Below, one piece after another: positions 16,941 to 25,729 of a stretch of 64,000 nucleotides of DNA (positions are counted from its first letter, which is position 1; every line of letters begins with the position of its first letter). A program made the position numbers and the translations under genes. Origin of the DNA: Halobellus rufus (GTDB lineage Archaea > Halobacteriota > Halobacteria > Halobacteriales > Haloferacaceae); contig NZ_BBJO01000055.1 of NCBI RefSeq assembly GCF_000739575.1, positions 1 to 64,000 on the forward strand, written 5' to 3'. Under the pieces are notes generated by a model. The model saw only the letters and a program-made list of their open reading frames with translations, was not told the origin of the DNA and searched no databases.

Positions 16941-17864
16941 CTAGAGAAGCCCCGTCTTCTGGAGCTTCATCAGGTCCTCGGTGTCGAGGGTCTCGCCTTC
17001 CTTGAACTTCTGGTAGATCTCCTCGGCCTCCTCCTTGGCGGCCTCGCGCTCCTCTTCGCGCTCGTCCTCGCGCTCCTGCTCTTCCTGCTTGTCGAGCTCG
17101 CGGAGGCGCTTCTGGACGCGGACGAAGTCCTCGTGGTGGCGGTCGGCGGCTTCCTGGGCTTCGACGAAGAGCTCGTGCATCGCGTCGGCCTCGTCGCGGA
17201 TGTCGTCGGCCTCGCGGTAGGCCTCGATCATCTGGTTGTGGTGCTCTTGGGCCTCGTCGGCGAGCTCCGTCACCTTCTGGTGGTGCTGGGACGCCTCCGA
17301 GCGGACCTCCTCGGCCTCCTCGATGAGCTCTTCGAGTTCACCGCTGTCGTCGACCTTCTCCTTCTTCTCGCTGAGCTCCTCGCGCTTGTCCTCGATCTTC
17401 TCGATGAGTTCGCGCTCGTCCTCCGTCGAGAGGACCTCGGTCTGCTGGCGGAACTCGAGCTGTTCGATCTCCTCTTGGAGCTCCTCGATGTCCTTTCCGT
17501 CGTCGAGTTCCAGGTCTGATTTCATCTCCTCGACCTGGTCGAACAGCTCGTTCGCCTTCGCGTTGAGCTCGTTGCGGCTCTCCTTGTGCTCTTGGACCTG
17601 CTCGTTGAGCTCGTCGCGTTTCTCGCGGTGCTCCTGAGCCTCGTCGACCTTCTCGCGCGTTTTGGCGTTCAGGTCGTCGCGCTTGGACGCGCGCTCGGAG
17701 GCCATCTGGTTCAGGTCGTTTCGTCGGTCTCGAAGCTGCCCGGCAACCTTGATGAGCTGCCCCTTCGAGCCGTTTTCGAGCTTCTCGTCGGTAAGCTCGA
17801 TGTTATCTGAATCTTTGAGTGGCTGTACGTCGTATTCGTCAAGAACGTCTTGCTTCGTCACCAT
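16941..17864 (-). CDS. Archaeal coiled-coil protein (COG1340 type)
   Basis: 307 residues, of which about 20-290 are continuous heptad coiled coil, very rich in Glu, Lys, Arg and Gln (KREELSEKKEKVDD, EEAEEVRSEASQHHQ). There is no enzymatic domain, signal or membrane segment. It matches the archaeal coiled-coil family COG1340, whose function is not established; a scaffold or chromosome/ribosome-associated role has been considered for such proteins. The short C-terminal tail LDTEDLMKLQKTGLL is a likely conserved end module. A TATA-like TTTATATG (minus strand, about 18011-18018) lies some 150 bp upstream, which would give a 5' leader of about 120 nt. Confidence 0.8.
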   Translation of the reverse strand: MVTKQDVLDEYDVQPLKDSDNIELTDEKLENGSKGQLIKVAGQLRDRRNDLNQMASERASKRDDLNAKTREKVDEAQEHREKRDELNEQVQEHKESRNELNAKANELFDQVEEMKSDLELDDGKDIEELQEEIEQLEFRQQTEVLSTEDERELIEKIEDKREELSEKKEKVDDSGELEELIEEAEEVRSEASQHHQKVTELADEAQEHHNQMIEAYREADDIRDEADAMHELFVEAQEAADRHHEDFVRVQKRLRELDKQEEQEREDEREEEREAAKEEAEEIYQKFKEGETLDTEDLMKLQKTGLL

Positions 17865-18198
17865 ACGTGATCAATCCTCGATACCATCACCGCTCCGGAC
17901 CGTGGCGGCCGCTCGTCGTGTGCTGCCGACCGTGGATAAGAATTCCCGATCATTCTGCGTGCTGTGCCGCCGGAACGCCGGAGGCGCTCTGGTGACTACT
18001 CATTGAAGTCTACCGCATATAAATCTGCCGGTGGTCGGACCGCCTGAAAATGACTCTCACACCCGTCGTACGCCCCGTGTGAGTGTTTCCCACTACCTCG
18101 AGGGTGTATATAAAGTCCGATGGTAGCGTGTCACACGGAGAGCGGGCGTGAGGCGACAGACCGAGCGAGACTTACCGCCCCGTCGCCGACGGGTCCGT
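17865..18198. promoter_or_regulatory. Divergent promoter region, coiled-coil gene / DUF371 gene
   Basis: 334 bp without a gene. It holds a minus-strand TATA-like box (CATATAAAT on the plus strand, 18015-18023) and a plus-strand box GTATATAAAG at about 18107-18116. Between them is an inverted repeat CTCACAC (18056-18062) / GTGTGAG (18077-18083). The plus-strand box is about 85 nt before the DUF371 start, so that transcript would carry a leader. The arrangement suggests a shared operator, regulator unknown. Confidence 0.5.
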
Positions 18199-18639
18199 AT
18201 GCGAGAACGAGAAGTCGTCCGCGCGCGCGGCCACGAGAACGTGACCGCCCGGCACGACAGCACGTTCGAGGTGACGAGCGACGACTGGCTCACCCCGGCC
18301 GGCGACTGCATCCTCGCCGTCGAGGCCGACCGCGTGCCCGCGGATTTCGAGGACGCGTTCGTCGAGGCGTGCCGAGATCCGGACGCGACGATCACCGCGA
18401 CGCTCACGGCCACCGCGGAGGACGGGGAGACGTACGAAACCACGATCAGCGGTCGGGGCGATCCGGACCTGTCCTTCGAGAACGAGCGGAGCCACGTCGG
18501 GCGCACCAGCGACTACGTCGACGACCGGACGGTCCTCGTCGGCGGCGACGCCGCCGCCGGAGACCTCGACCGCGACCTCGTCGACGCGCTCGCCGACGGC
18601 GCGGACCTCCGGTTCGAGTTGGTCGTCGAGACGGAGTGA
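18199..18639 (+). CDS. DUF371 family protein
   Basis: 146 residues starting at MREREVVRARGHENV. The opening GHENVTARHDSTFEVT followed by LTPAGDCILAVEAD is characteristic of the archaeal DUF371 family (COG2090), a small beta-rich domain with no assigned function. The His-Glu-Asn and His-Asp segments near the N terminus could be metal or nucleic-acid contacts, but this is inference. No signal peptide or membrane helix. It is 72 bp upstream of the endonuclease III gene and probably co-transcribed with it from the TATA box near 18110. Confidence 0.75.
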   Translation: MREREVVRARGHENVTARHDSTFEVTSDDWLTPAGDCILAVEADRVPADFEDAFVEACRDPDATITATLTATAEDGETYETTISGRGDPDLSFENERSHVGRTSDYVDDRTVLVGGDAAAGDLDRDLVDALADGADLRFELVVETE

Positions 18640-18711
18640 GCCGACCTCCAGGTCGGCAGCGCCGCCCGAAGAGGCCGGACCGCTTTTCCGCTGCTGCGCC
18701 GAACTCCGCGT

Positions 18712-19518
18712 ATGCCCGAGGAACCCCGAGAGAACATCAGCGGCGGCGAGGACGGGAGCGTCGAAGTCGCGTTCGCGCCCGGCGAGGCCGGGACGCGCGC
18801 GGAGGCAGTCGTCGACGAACTCGGCGGCCTGTACTGGCAGAAGACCTACGGCGGCAAGGACGCCTTCGAGTCGCTCGTCCGGACGATCCTCTCGCAGAAC
18901 ACGAGCGACGTCGCGAGTCAGCCCGCTCACGACGCGCTGATGGAGCGGTACGATTCGGGATCCGAAGACTTGGCCGTCGCCCTCGCCGAGGCGGAGCAGT
19001 CGGAACTCGCGGAGACGATCTCCTCGGCCGGCCTCTACAACCAGAAGTCGGAGATGATCGTCGGCGCGGCCGAGCGCGTGCGCGAGGAGTACGGCGGTCG
19101 AGAGGAATTCGACGCGTTCGTCCGCGAGGGCGACCCCGACGCGGTCCGCGAGGCGCTCCTCGACATCCACGGCGTCGGGCCGAAGACCGCCGACTGCGTG
19201 CTCCTCTTCGCGGGCGGCCGCGACGGCGTCTTTCCGGTGGACACGCACGTCCACCGCATCGCCCGACGGATGGGCCTCGCTCCCGCAGACGCCGACCACG
19301 AGACGGTCCGCGAACACCTCGAAGCCGACGTGCCCGGCCCCAAGTGCGGCTTCGGCCACACGGCGATGATCCAGTTCGGCCGCGAGTACTGCACGGCGCG
19401 GAAGCCCGCGTGTCTGGACGGCCCCGAGGCGTGCCCGCTGTACGATCTGTGCGATCGAGTCGGCGTCGACGAGGTCGAAGAGGCCGTCGTCGATCCGGCC
19501 GACGCCGCGGCCGAGTGA
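18712..19518 (+). CDS. nth: Endonuclease III (DNA glycosylase/AP lyase)
   Basis: 268 residues. Base-excision-repair glycosylase of the HhH-GPD superfamily. The helix-hairpin-helix DIHGVGPKTADCVL contains the Schiff-base Lys158, and Asp177 lies in PVDTHVHRI. Four cysteines near the C terminus (227, 234, 241, 247) are placed to bind a [4Fe-4S] cluster, with C-x6-C-x6-C-x5-C spacing rather than the E. coli C-x6-C-x2-C-x5-C. The N-terminal ~35 residues are an acidic extension. It removes oxidised pyrimidines and cuts abasic sites. The start codon gives a typical acidic haloarchaeal beginning, and the DUF371 gene lies just upstream. Confidence 0.93.
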   Translation: MPEEPRENISGGEDGSVEVAFAPGEAGTRAEAVVDELGGLYWQKTYGGKDAFESLVRTILSQNTSDVASQPAHDALMERYDSGSEDLAVALAEAEQSELAETISSAGLYNQKSEMIVGAAERVREEYGGREEFDAFVREGDPDAVREALLDIHGVGPKTADCVLLFAGGRDGVFPVDTHVHRIARRMGLAPADADHETVREHLEADVPGPKCGFGHTAMIQFGREYCTARKPACLDGPEACPLYDLCDRVGVDEVEEAVVDPADAAAE

Positions 19519-19531
19519 TCCGGCGCGGGTC

Positions 19532-20014
19532 TCAACACCCGCGCGTCTCGACGCCCGAAACCGGTCCTCCGGTCGGTTCGTACGTGGAGTCGTCGACGCC
19601 GTCGGCGAACATCGGCAGGGAGAGTCGGTAGTCGAAGAGGATCGCGAAGGCGTTCCAGACCGCCTCGACCGACGCGCCGTCTGGCACGCCCTCGAAGACG
19701 ACCCCGGTCCGCAGCGAGACGATATCGCTGTCGAGTGCGACGCCCCGGGCCGACAGGCCGAGCGCGCTCGGCGGCGCTGAAGTGAAGAGCGAGGTGTGGA
19801 CGGTCACGTCGATGTGCGGGTTCCCGTCGCCGATGGCGAGGTCGTGCCCGCCGTCCGGAAAGCAGCGCCGGTCGTCGGCGTCGGTCGGGCGATCGGTCCC
19901 GGACGATGCGTCGTCCGACTGTGCCAGCGCGGGGGCGGTCCCGACCGCTGCCGCCGACGCGACGAGCGCGACGACGAGCAGGATGCGGACGGCGACGGAG
20001 AACCGGCGGGACAT
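19532..20014 (-). CDS. Secreted protein of unknown function
   Basis: 160 residues. A Sec-type signal peptide is clear: RRFSVAVR, then a hydrophobic core LLVVALVASAAAVG and cleavage after ALA (near residue 31). The mature part has two cysteines, one near the start (RRCFPDGGH) and one as the last residue (TRGC), which could form a disulfide, and a beta-rich middle (HIDVTVHTSLFTSAPP). I do not recognise a characterised family; similar small secreted proteins occur in haloarchaea. Convergent with nth and 46 bp downstream of methylglyoxal synthase, with which it may share a transcript. Confidence 0.6.
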   Translation of the reverse strand: MSRRFSVAVRILLVVALVASAAAVGTAPALAQSDDASSGTDRPTDADDRRCFPDGGHDLAIGDGNPHIDVTVHTSLFTSAPPSALGLSARGVALDSDIVSLRTGVVFEGVPDGASVEAVWNAFAILFDYRLSLPMFADGVDDSTYEPTGGPVSGVETRGC

Positions 20015-20060
20015 ACAGGGCGGTTTCGCGCTCCCCGGATTAAGTCTCGCGGCGCGGTTC

Positions 20061-20468
20061 TCAGTCCTGAGAGCCGCGCGGGTCGGTCCCTCCGCCGTCG
20101 AGGGTGCGGACGAGTTCGTCGAGGACGGCGTCGGCGCTCGCGAGGTTCGTCGCCAGGGGGATCGCGTGGACGTCGCAGATCCGAAGCAGCGCGGTGATAT
20201 CGGGCTCGTGCGGCTGTGCGGTGAGCGGATCGCGCAGGAAGATCACGCCGTCGCAGGTCTCGTCGGCGATCTCGGCGCCGATCTGCATATCGCCGCCGAG
20301 CGGTCCCGACTGCTTCCGCTCGATGTCGAGGCCCGTCGACTCCTGTAGCCGTTTACCCGTCGTCCCGGTCGCCATCAGGTCGAACCGTTCGAGGTCGCTC
20401 TGACGGTTCCGCGCGAACTCGACGATGTCGGGTTTCTTCTCGTCGTGGGCGATGAGCGCGAGACGCAT
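20061..20468 (-). CDS. mgsA: Methylglyoxal synthase
   Basis: 135 residues from ATG 20468; the much longer open frame upstream lies in the fttA coding region and is spurious. Conserved catalytic elements are present: Asp60 in [13 protein letters not shown], Asp80 in [14 protein letters not shown] and His87 in the same segment, plus the phosphate-binding TGTTGKRL loop. It converts dihydroxyacetone phosphate to methylglyoxal and phosphate, a bypass of lower glycolysis that relieves phosphate limitation. No neighbouring gene obviously uses methylglyoxal. The aldo/keto reductase at 12705 is a candidate detoxifier at a distance. Confidence 0.92.
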   Translation of the reverse strand: MRLALIAHDEKKPDIVEFARNRQSDLERFDLMATGTTGKRLQESTGLDIERKQSGPLGGDMQIGAEIADETCDGVIFLRDPLTAQPHEPDITALLRICDVHAIPLATNLASADAVLDELVRTLDGGGTDPRGSQD

Positions 20469-20545
20469 ACGCGATAGTCGGCGCACGCGGGCAAGAAGGT
20501 TGGTTCGCGGTCGCGGGGAGGGGCATCCGCGGTCGCGGGCGGGAG

Positions 20546-22465
20546 TCAGCGGAACCGGAACGTCTCGAGGTTCTTCGGGGCGAACGTCCGGAGGTTGTAG
20601 TCGTGATACAGCCCCGAGGAGAGGTCCTGCACCGAGCGCTCGTCGCCGTGGACGCAGAGGATCTTCTCCGGGCGGGGGTTCATCGTCTTCACGAAGTTCT
20701 CCAGTCCCTGCCGGTCGGCGTGCCCCGAGAAGCCGTCGACGGTCACGACGTCCATCTCCAGTTTCATCGTGTCCGACCGACCGACGCGGTCGGTCTCGAC
20801 GGGGATCTCGTCCCAGCCGTTCTGGATGCGGTTCCCCAGCGTTCCCTGCGCCTGGTAGCCCACGAACAGCAGCCGCGAGTCCGGATCCGGGCCGACGTGG
20901 CGCAGCCACGACATGATCGGGCCGCCGGTGACCATTCCCGACGTCGAGAGCACGATGCAGGGCTCGCCGTCGGCGATCTCCTGTCGCTCGTCGTCGCCGC
21001 CGTCGATGTGATTGAACTCCTCGGCGAGGAACGGGTTGTCGTCCTCGTGGAAGATGCGGTCGCGGAGGTCGTCGCGGAGGTACTCCGGGTACGTGGTGTG
21101 GATCGCGGTCGCCTCCCAGATCATCCCGTCGAGGTGGACCGGCATACTCGGGATCTTCCCCGTCCGCATCGCCTCCTCGATGACGAGCATCATCTCTTGG
21201 GAGCGCCCGACGGCGAAGGCGGGAATCACGATCTTCCCGCCGCGGTCGTACGTCTCGTTGATCGCTTCGATCAGTTTGCGCTCGGCGTCCTCCTGATCGG
21301 TCTGGTAGTCGTTGCGGCCGCCGTAGGTCGACTCCAGCACAAGCGTCTCGACGCGCGGGAAGTCGTTGACCGCGCCGTTGAACAGCCGGGTGTCCTCGTA
21401 GTGGATGTCCCCGGAGAACGCCACGTTGTAGAGGCCGTCGCCGATGTGGAAGTGCGAGACCGCCGAGCCGAGGATGTGCCCGGCGTTGTGGAGCGTCAGC
21501 TTCACGTCCGGCGCGATGTCGGTGACGTCACCGTACTCGATCGGGATGGTGTGTTTGATCGCCTCCCGGACCATCTCGGACTCGTAGGGGGGCGTGCGGC
21601 CCTCTTTGGCCGCCACGTCGAGGTAGTCCAGTTGCAGCAGCCCCATCAGGTCCCGTGTCGGCTCGGTCGTGTAGATCGGACCGTCGTAGCCGTACTTGAA
21701 AAGTAGCGGGATCAGCGCGGAGTGATCGAGGTGCGCGTGCGTCAGCACGACCGCGTCCAGCGAGTTCGCGCCCGCGCCGAGGGCTTCGGGGACCTGCAGG
21801 TACGGGACGTCGTCGGAGCCGGGCTTGTCGCCGCAGTCGATGAGGATGCGCGTCTCGGCGGTCGAGAGGATGAAGGACGCGCGACCGACCTCCCGGCAGC
21901 AGCCGAGGGTCGTGATCCGGACCCACTCCTCGTCGGAGAGCTGTTCGCGGTGGATCTGCCGGCCGACCCGTTCGAGGATCTGCCGACGGTCGTCGCGCTC
22001 CTGCTTGAGGAAGTTGCGGACGTTCGAGACCGTCGAGGACTCGATCGGGGGCGTCCGAACGACCTCGGGCGTCCAGCCCACCTCCTGGGTGATCTCGCGC
22101 AGCGTCGCGCCGTGGCGGCCGATGACCATCCCGGGCTTCTGCGCCTCGATGACGACTTCCCCGATGTCCTCGTGGAAGTCGAGGTCGGTGACGCCGGCCT
22201 CCTCGGGGATGACGTCGAGAATCCGTTCTCTGGCCTCTTCGGCCGGCGACAACGCCGCCGGGTCCGGGCGGACGGTGATGCGTTTCCGGAGCTTTCCTGC
22301 GAGGTCGCGAATCAGATCGCTGTTCTGGGCGAACCGCTTCGGATCGCGGGTGTAAATGACCAGTTCCGGTCCCTCGTAGGTGACGTCCGACACGGAGATG
22401 TCGGCGGGGAGCTCCGCTGTGACTTCTGCTTTCAACTCCTCGAGTTGCGTATCTACTGAACTCAT
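20546..22465 (-). CDS. fttA: FttA/aCPSF1, KH-domain beta-CASP ribonuclease
   Basis: 639 residues, the usual length of archaeal aCPSF1. Residues 1-~150 hold two KH-type RNA-binding modules ([16 protein letters not shown] is the GxxG loop). The metallo-beta-lactamase domain follows, with the zinc motif [13 protein letters not shown] near residue 241, then the beta-CASP insertion with [14 protein letters not shown] and the final histidine in KILCVHGDE. This enzyme is the archaeal transcription-termination factor and 3'-end-forming nuclease, homologous to eukaryotic CPSF73. The start at 22465 overlaps (ATGA) a 52-codon minus-strand ORF discussed in the findings. It is essential or near-essential in other archaea (family knowledge). 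Confidence 0.95.
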   Translation of the reverse strand: MSSVDTQLEELKAEVTAELPADISVSDVTYEGPELVIYTRDPKRFAQNSDLIRDLAGKLRKRITVRPDPAALSPAEEARERILDVIPEEAGVTDLDFHEDIGEVVIEAQKPGMVIGRHGATLREITQEVGWTPEVVRTPPIESSTVSNVRNFLKQERDDRRQILERVGRQIHREQLSDEEWVRITTLGCCREVGRASFILSTAETRILIDCGDKPGSDDVPYLQVPEALGAGANSLDAVVLTHAHLDHSALIPLLFKYGYDGPIYTTEPTRDLMGLLQLDYLDVAAKEGRTPPYESEMVREAIKHTIPIEYGDVTDIAPDVKLTLHNAGHILGSAVSHFHIGDGLYNVAFSGDIHYEDTRLFNGAVNDFPRVETLVLESTYGGRNDYQTDQEDAERKLIEAINETYDRGGKIVIPAFAVGRSQEMMLVIEEAMRTGKIPSMPVHLDGMIWEATAIHTTYPEYLRDDLRDRIFHEDDNPFLAEEFNHIDGGDDERQEIADGEPCIVLSTSGMVTGGPIMSWLRHVGPDPDSRLLFVGYQAQGTLGNRIQNGWDEIPVETDRVGRSDTMKLEMDVVTVDGFSGHADRQGLENFVKTMNPRPEKILCVHGDERSVQDLSSGLYHDYNLRTFAPKNLETFRFR

Positions 22466-22763
22466 AACTGAGAGCGTTCCGTCGTGATCGTCGCAGACGG
22501 ACGGTTGATCGGGGATCCCTGATTCCGCGGCCGACGCGACCGCACGATCACGAGGTCGGTGCGGGAGACCGACGGCGTCGCGCGAGCGGGGTGAAACGTC
22601 GGGGTCGCGTGAGAGAGCATAGGACTAACGTAGTTCGTCGAAACGACGATATCTGGCGGTCCTGGCCGTGGAAAGGCAGGGAAAACCCGCTTGTTCCGAA
22701 ATAGATCAGCCTGCGTATAAAAGGCTTCGCAAAGCCGAAATCCGAGGGGGTCGCAGTGGACGT
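22466..22763. promoter_or_regulatory. Divergent upstream region, fttA / 22764 gene
   Basis: 298 bp. On the plus strand a good TATA-like GTATAAAAG (22715-22723) lies about 45 nt before the ATG at 22764. It is followed at once by a short hairpin GGCTT-CGCA-AAGCC (22723-22736) at the expected transcription start. On the minus side there is no clear TATA close to fttA, but a 52-codon ORF (22462-22620) fills most of its leader. Confidence 0.45.
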
Positions 22764-23255
22764 ATGCAGATCACGCCAGCGCGTGTCGCGAGCGAGGCGA
22801 CGTGGGTCACAGAGCGGGCCGGGACGGTCGTCCCGCTCATCAACGAGACGCGCGACCGACTGGGAGAGCTGTTCGAGACCGACGTCGACCCCGTCTCGTC
22901 GGCCGACTACCGCGAGGAGGTCGCGGCCGTCTTCGCCGACGGCGAGGTCGCGGTCAACGTCGCGGGCTACGTCGCGATCCTCCGGGAACTGGACGTCGAA
23001 AACGACTATCCGGGCTTCGTCGTCGACGAGGTGCTCGGGCGGGAACTCGCCGCGACCATCGCGGGCGGGACGCCGCTGTCGCTGCTCGCGCAGGCGACGT
23101 TCCACTACGCCGACGTGACGACGCACACCGACGGCGGCGCGGGCGTCGACGACCTCGACGCCGCGTTGGCGGCGGGGTTCCAGACGCGGCTGCCGGGCTG
23201 GGACTGGCGCGAGGCGGAGAGCCCCTTCGGCGTCGCTCCCGGCGAACTGCGCTGA
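22764..23255 (+). CDS. Haloarchaeal protein of unknown function upstream of proS
   Basis: 163 residues, starting at MQITPARVASEATWV with a TATA box about 45 nt upstream. It is acidic with no signal or membrane segment. The second half contains LSLLAQATFHYADVTTHTDGG and ends in LPGWDWREAESPFGV, with histidine and aromatic residues that might form a ligand pocket. I do not recognise a characterised family. It lies 75 bp before proS in the same orientation and is probably transcribed with it or just ahead of it. The position suggests a translation-linked role, but this is only context. Confidence 0.6.
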   Translation: MQITPARVASEATWVTERAGTVVPLINETRDRLGELFETDVDPVSSADYREEVAAVFADGEVAVNVAGYVAILRELDVENDYPGFVVDEVLGRELAATIAGGTPLSLLAQATFHYADVTTHTDGGAGVDDLDAALAAGFQTRLPGWDWREAESPFGVAPGELR

Positions 23256-23330
23256 GAGACCCTCACGGAGATCGTCGTCTTCGGGACCGCTTCAGGAGAT
23301 TTAAGACTGCAGTGGGGCTCGAAACACGTA

Positions 23331-24794
23331 ATGAGCGACGAACAGGAACTCGGCATCACCGAGTCGAAGGAGTACAACACCGGCGAGTGGTACGCCGAGG
23401 TGGTCCAGAAGGCCAACCTCGCGAACTACGCGCCCGAGGGGATGAGCGGCTTCATCGTGACGCGACCGCGCGCGTACGAACTCTGGGAGCGGATTCAGGG
23501 CCACCTCGATTCGCTGTTCAAAGACACCGGCGTCCAGAACGCCTACTTCCCGCTGTTCATTCCGGAGAGCTACCTCGAACGCGAGAAGGACATCGTCGAG
23601 GGGTTCGATCCCGAGGTCGCGTGGGTCGAGCGCGCCGGCAACCAGGAGCTCGAAGAGCCGCTGGCGGTCCGGCCGACCTCGGAGTCGATCATCACGCCGT
23701 ACATCTCCCAGTGGGTCCGCAGCCACCGCGACCTCCCGCTGCGAGTGAACCAGTGGGCGTCGGTCGTCCGCTGGGAGGCCACCGAGACGAAGCCGTTCTT
23801 CCGGACGAAGGAGTTCCTCTGGCAGGAGGGCCACACCGCGCACGCGACCCGCGACGACGCCTGGAACGAGACGATGCGGCGGCTCGACCAGTACGAGGAG
23901 ACCTACGAGGACCTGCTCGCGATGCCCGTGCTGCGGGGCGCGAAGCCCGAACACGACAAGTTCCCCGGCGCGGACACGACGACTACGGTCGAGGCGCTGA
24001 TGCCCGACGGCAAGTCCGTGCAGGGGGCGACCTCCCACTACCTCGGGACCTCGTTCGCGGAGGCGTTCGACATCACCTACACCGACGAGGACGAGGACTC
24101 CCAGATCGCGCACACGACCTCGTGGGGGCTCTCCTGGCGGGCGCTCGGCGCGCTTATCATGACCCACTCGGACGATCAGGGGCTCGTGCTGCCGCCCGCG
24201 ATCGCGCCCGAGCAACTCGTGATCGTGCCGATCTGGCAGGCCGACACGAAGGAGGACGTCCTGGAATACGCCGAGGGAATCGAAGCGGAGCTCGAAGACG
24301 CGGGCGTCCGCGTCGAACTCGACGACCGCGACGAGCGCAACCCCGGGTTCAAGTTCAACGAGTGGGAGCTGAAGGGCGTCCCCGTCCGGATGGAGATCGG
24401 TCCCAACGAGGCCGACGACGGCACGGTCACGCTCGTCCACCGCCCCGACGGCGAGTCGACGGAGGTCGACCGCGAGGACATCGCCGAGACCGTCGAGTCG
24501 CACTTCGACGAGGTGTACGCGAAGCTGTACGCCGCCGCCGAGGAGAACCTCGACGAGAACGTCCGCGAGGCCGACAGCCGGGCCGAGATTCTGGGGACGA
24601 TCGGCCAGCACGGCGGCTACGTGAAAGCGCCGTGGTGCGGCGAGGAAGAGTGCGAGGCGGAGATCAAAGACCAGATCGCCGCCGAGATCGTGATGGTTCC
24701 GCTCGACGACGACGAGGGGATCCACCACGGCGAAGATTGCGCGATCTGCGGCGACGAGGCCGCCGAGACCGCGTACTTCGCGAAGTCCTACTGA
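23331..24794 (+). CDS. proS: Prolyl-tRNA synthetase, archaeal/eukaryotic type
   Basis: 487 residues, a class II synthetase of the short archaeal/eukaryal form without the bacterial editing insertion. Class II motif 2 is around RWEATETKPFFRTKEFLWQ, preceded by VRPTSESIITPY, the proline/ATP site. The anticodon-binding domain begins near LVIVPIWQAD. The C-terminal zinc-binding domain shows WCGEEECEAEI and CAICGDE and ends in the family-typical aromatic tail FAKSY. It charges tRNA-Pro with proline in the cytoplasm. A hairpin with ACGTCAG ends lies 12-46 bases after the stop codon. Confidence 0.95.
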   Translation: MSDEQELGITESKEYNTGEWYAEVVQKANLANYAPEGMSGFIVTRPRAYELWERIQGHLDSLFKDTGVQNAYFPLFIPESYLEREKDIVEGFDPEVAWVERAGNQELEEPLAVRPTSESIITPYISQWVRSHRDLPLRVNQWASVVRWEATETKPFFRTKEFLWQEGHTAHATRDDAWNETMRRLDQYEETYEDLLAMPVLRGAKPEHDKFPGADTTTTVEALMPDGKSVQGATSHYLGTSFAEAFDITYTDEDEDSQIAHTTSWGLSWRALGALIMTHSDDQGLVLPPAIAPEQLVIVPIWQADTKEDVLEYAEGIEAELEDAGVRVELDDRDERNPGFKFNEWELKGVPVRMEIGPNEADDGTVTLVHRPDGESTEVDREDIAETVESHFDEVYAKLYAAAEENLDENVREADSRAEILGTIGQHGGYVKAPWCGEEECEAEIKDQIAAEIVMVPLDDDEGIHHGEDCAICGDEAAETAYFAKSY

Positions 24795-24806
24795 CGGTCG
24801 TTTGAC

Positions 24807-24840
24807 CTGACGTCCGGCGGAGGAGTCCGACGCACGTCAG
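24807..24840 (+). terminator. Inverted repeat after proS
   Basis: CTGACGT (24807-24813) and ACGTCAG (24834-24840) form a perfect 7-bp stem. The distance from the proS stop (12 nt) suits a terminator or 3'-end stabiliser. There is no strong T-run after it (ACTCTTG), so it may instead be an operator upstream of dacZ. Confidence 0.35.
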
Positions 24841-24913
24841 ACTCTTGTCGCACTGATATCAGCCGAGAGAACGTCCCACAACGCTTTACAGCGCCCGCGC
24901 CGTACCAGCACCA

Positions 24914-25729
24914 ATGTCGGCGCTATCGGACCTCCTGGGAGATGTCGTGTCGGACGTCGAGAGCGTGTTCCTGTTCTCGCCGAGCAGTTCGCACTACGAG
25001 CGGTTCGCCGACGCCGATCTCGCGGAGGAACTCGTCGTCGTCGCACCGCAGAACGACGTCGACGCGGAGACGTACGTCGAACTCCCGCTGGAGTTCGACA
25101 ACGTCCGCGACCGGATCAAATTCGGCGTCGAGGGCGCGCTCGAACAGGACCTCGTCGAGGAGGGCGACGTCGTCGCCTGTAGCGTCCGGATCTTCGAGGG
25201 CGATCCCGACAGCGTCGTCCGGGTCCGCGTCGAGGAGGCGATGCGGTCGGGCATCTACGACCTCTTCGCGAACTCCCGGGCGGACCCGAGCGTCATCCGC
25301 GACGTCTTCGAGGTCGCGATCGAACTGGGCAAGAAGGGGCAGAAGGGCAAGCCCGTCGGCGCGCTGTTCGTCGTCGGCGACGCCGGGAAGGTGATGAACA
25401 AGTCCCGACCGCTCAGCTACAACCCCTTCGAGAAGTCCCACGTCCACGTCGGCGACCCCATCGTGAACGTGATGCTCAAGGAGTTCTCCCGGCTGGACGG
25501 CGCGTTCGTCATCTCGGACTCCGGGAAGATCGTCAGCGCCTACCGCTACCTCGAACCCGCCGCCGAGGGCGTCGACATCCCGAAGGGACTCGGCGCGCGA
25601 CACATGGCGGGCGCGGCGATCACCCGCGACACCAACGCGACCGCGATCGTGCTCTCCGAGTCCGACGGGCTCGTCCGGGCGTTCAAGGGCGGGCAGATCA
25701 TCCTCGAGATCGATCCGGAGGAGTACTGA
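24914..25729 (+). CDS. dacZ: Diadenylate cyclase DacZ (c-di-AMP synthase)
   Basis: 271 residues. The C-terminal DAC (DisA_N) domain has both catalytic motifs: Asp-Gly-Ala at residues 195-197 (RLDGAFVIS) and Arg-His-x-x-Ala at 229-233 (GARHMAGAA). The N-terminal ~120 residues are the archaeal DacZ-specific domain. It condenses two ATP to cyclic di-AMP, the nucleotide that controls osmotic balance in several lineages and is essential in Haloferax volcanii (literature). TTTACA at 24885-24890 is about 27 nt before the ATG, so the transcript is probably leaderless. The stop overlaps the start of the mechanosensitive channel gene (TGATG), indicating translational coupling. Confidence 0.93.
   Translation: MSALSDLLGDVVSDVESVFLFSPSSSHYERFADADLAEELVVVAPQNDVDAETYVELPLEFDNVRDRIKFGVEGALEQDLVEEGDVVACSVRIFEGDPDSVVRVRVEEAMRSGIYDLFANSRADPSVIRDVFEVAIELGKKGQKGKPVGALFVVGDAGKVMNKSRPLSYNPFEKSHVHVGDPIVNVMLKEFSRLDGAFVISDSGKIVSAYRYLEPAAEGVDIPKGLGARHMAGAAITRDTNATAIVLSESDGLVRAFKGGQIILEIDPEEY

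Noticed and set aside
17950..18003. 17-codon ORF (ATG 18003, minus strand) upstream of the coiled-coil gene
   Set aside because: Its ATG is only ~12 nt past the TATA-like box, so it would lie before the expected transcription start.
22802..24805. 667-codon plus-strand ORF across the proS region
   Set aside because: Arg-rich out-of-frame reading of the 22764 gene and proS, both of which have strong family motifs in their own frames.
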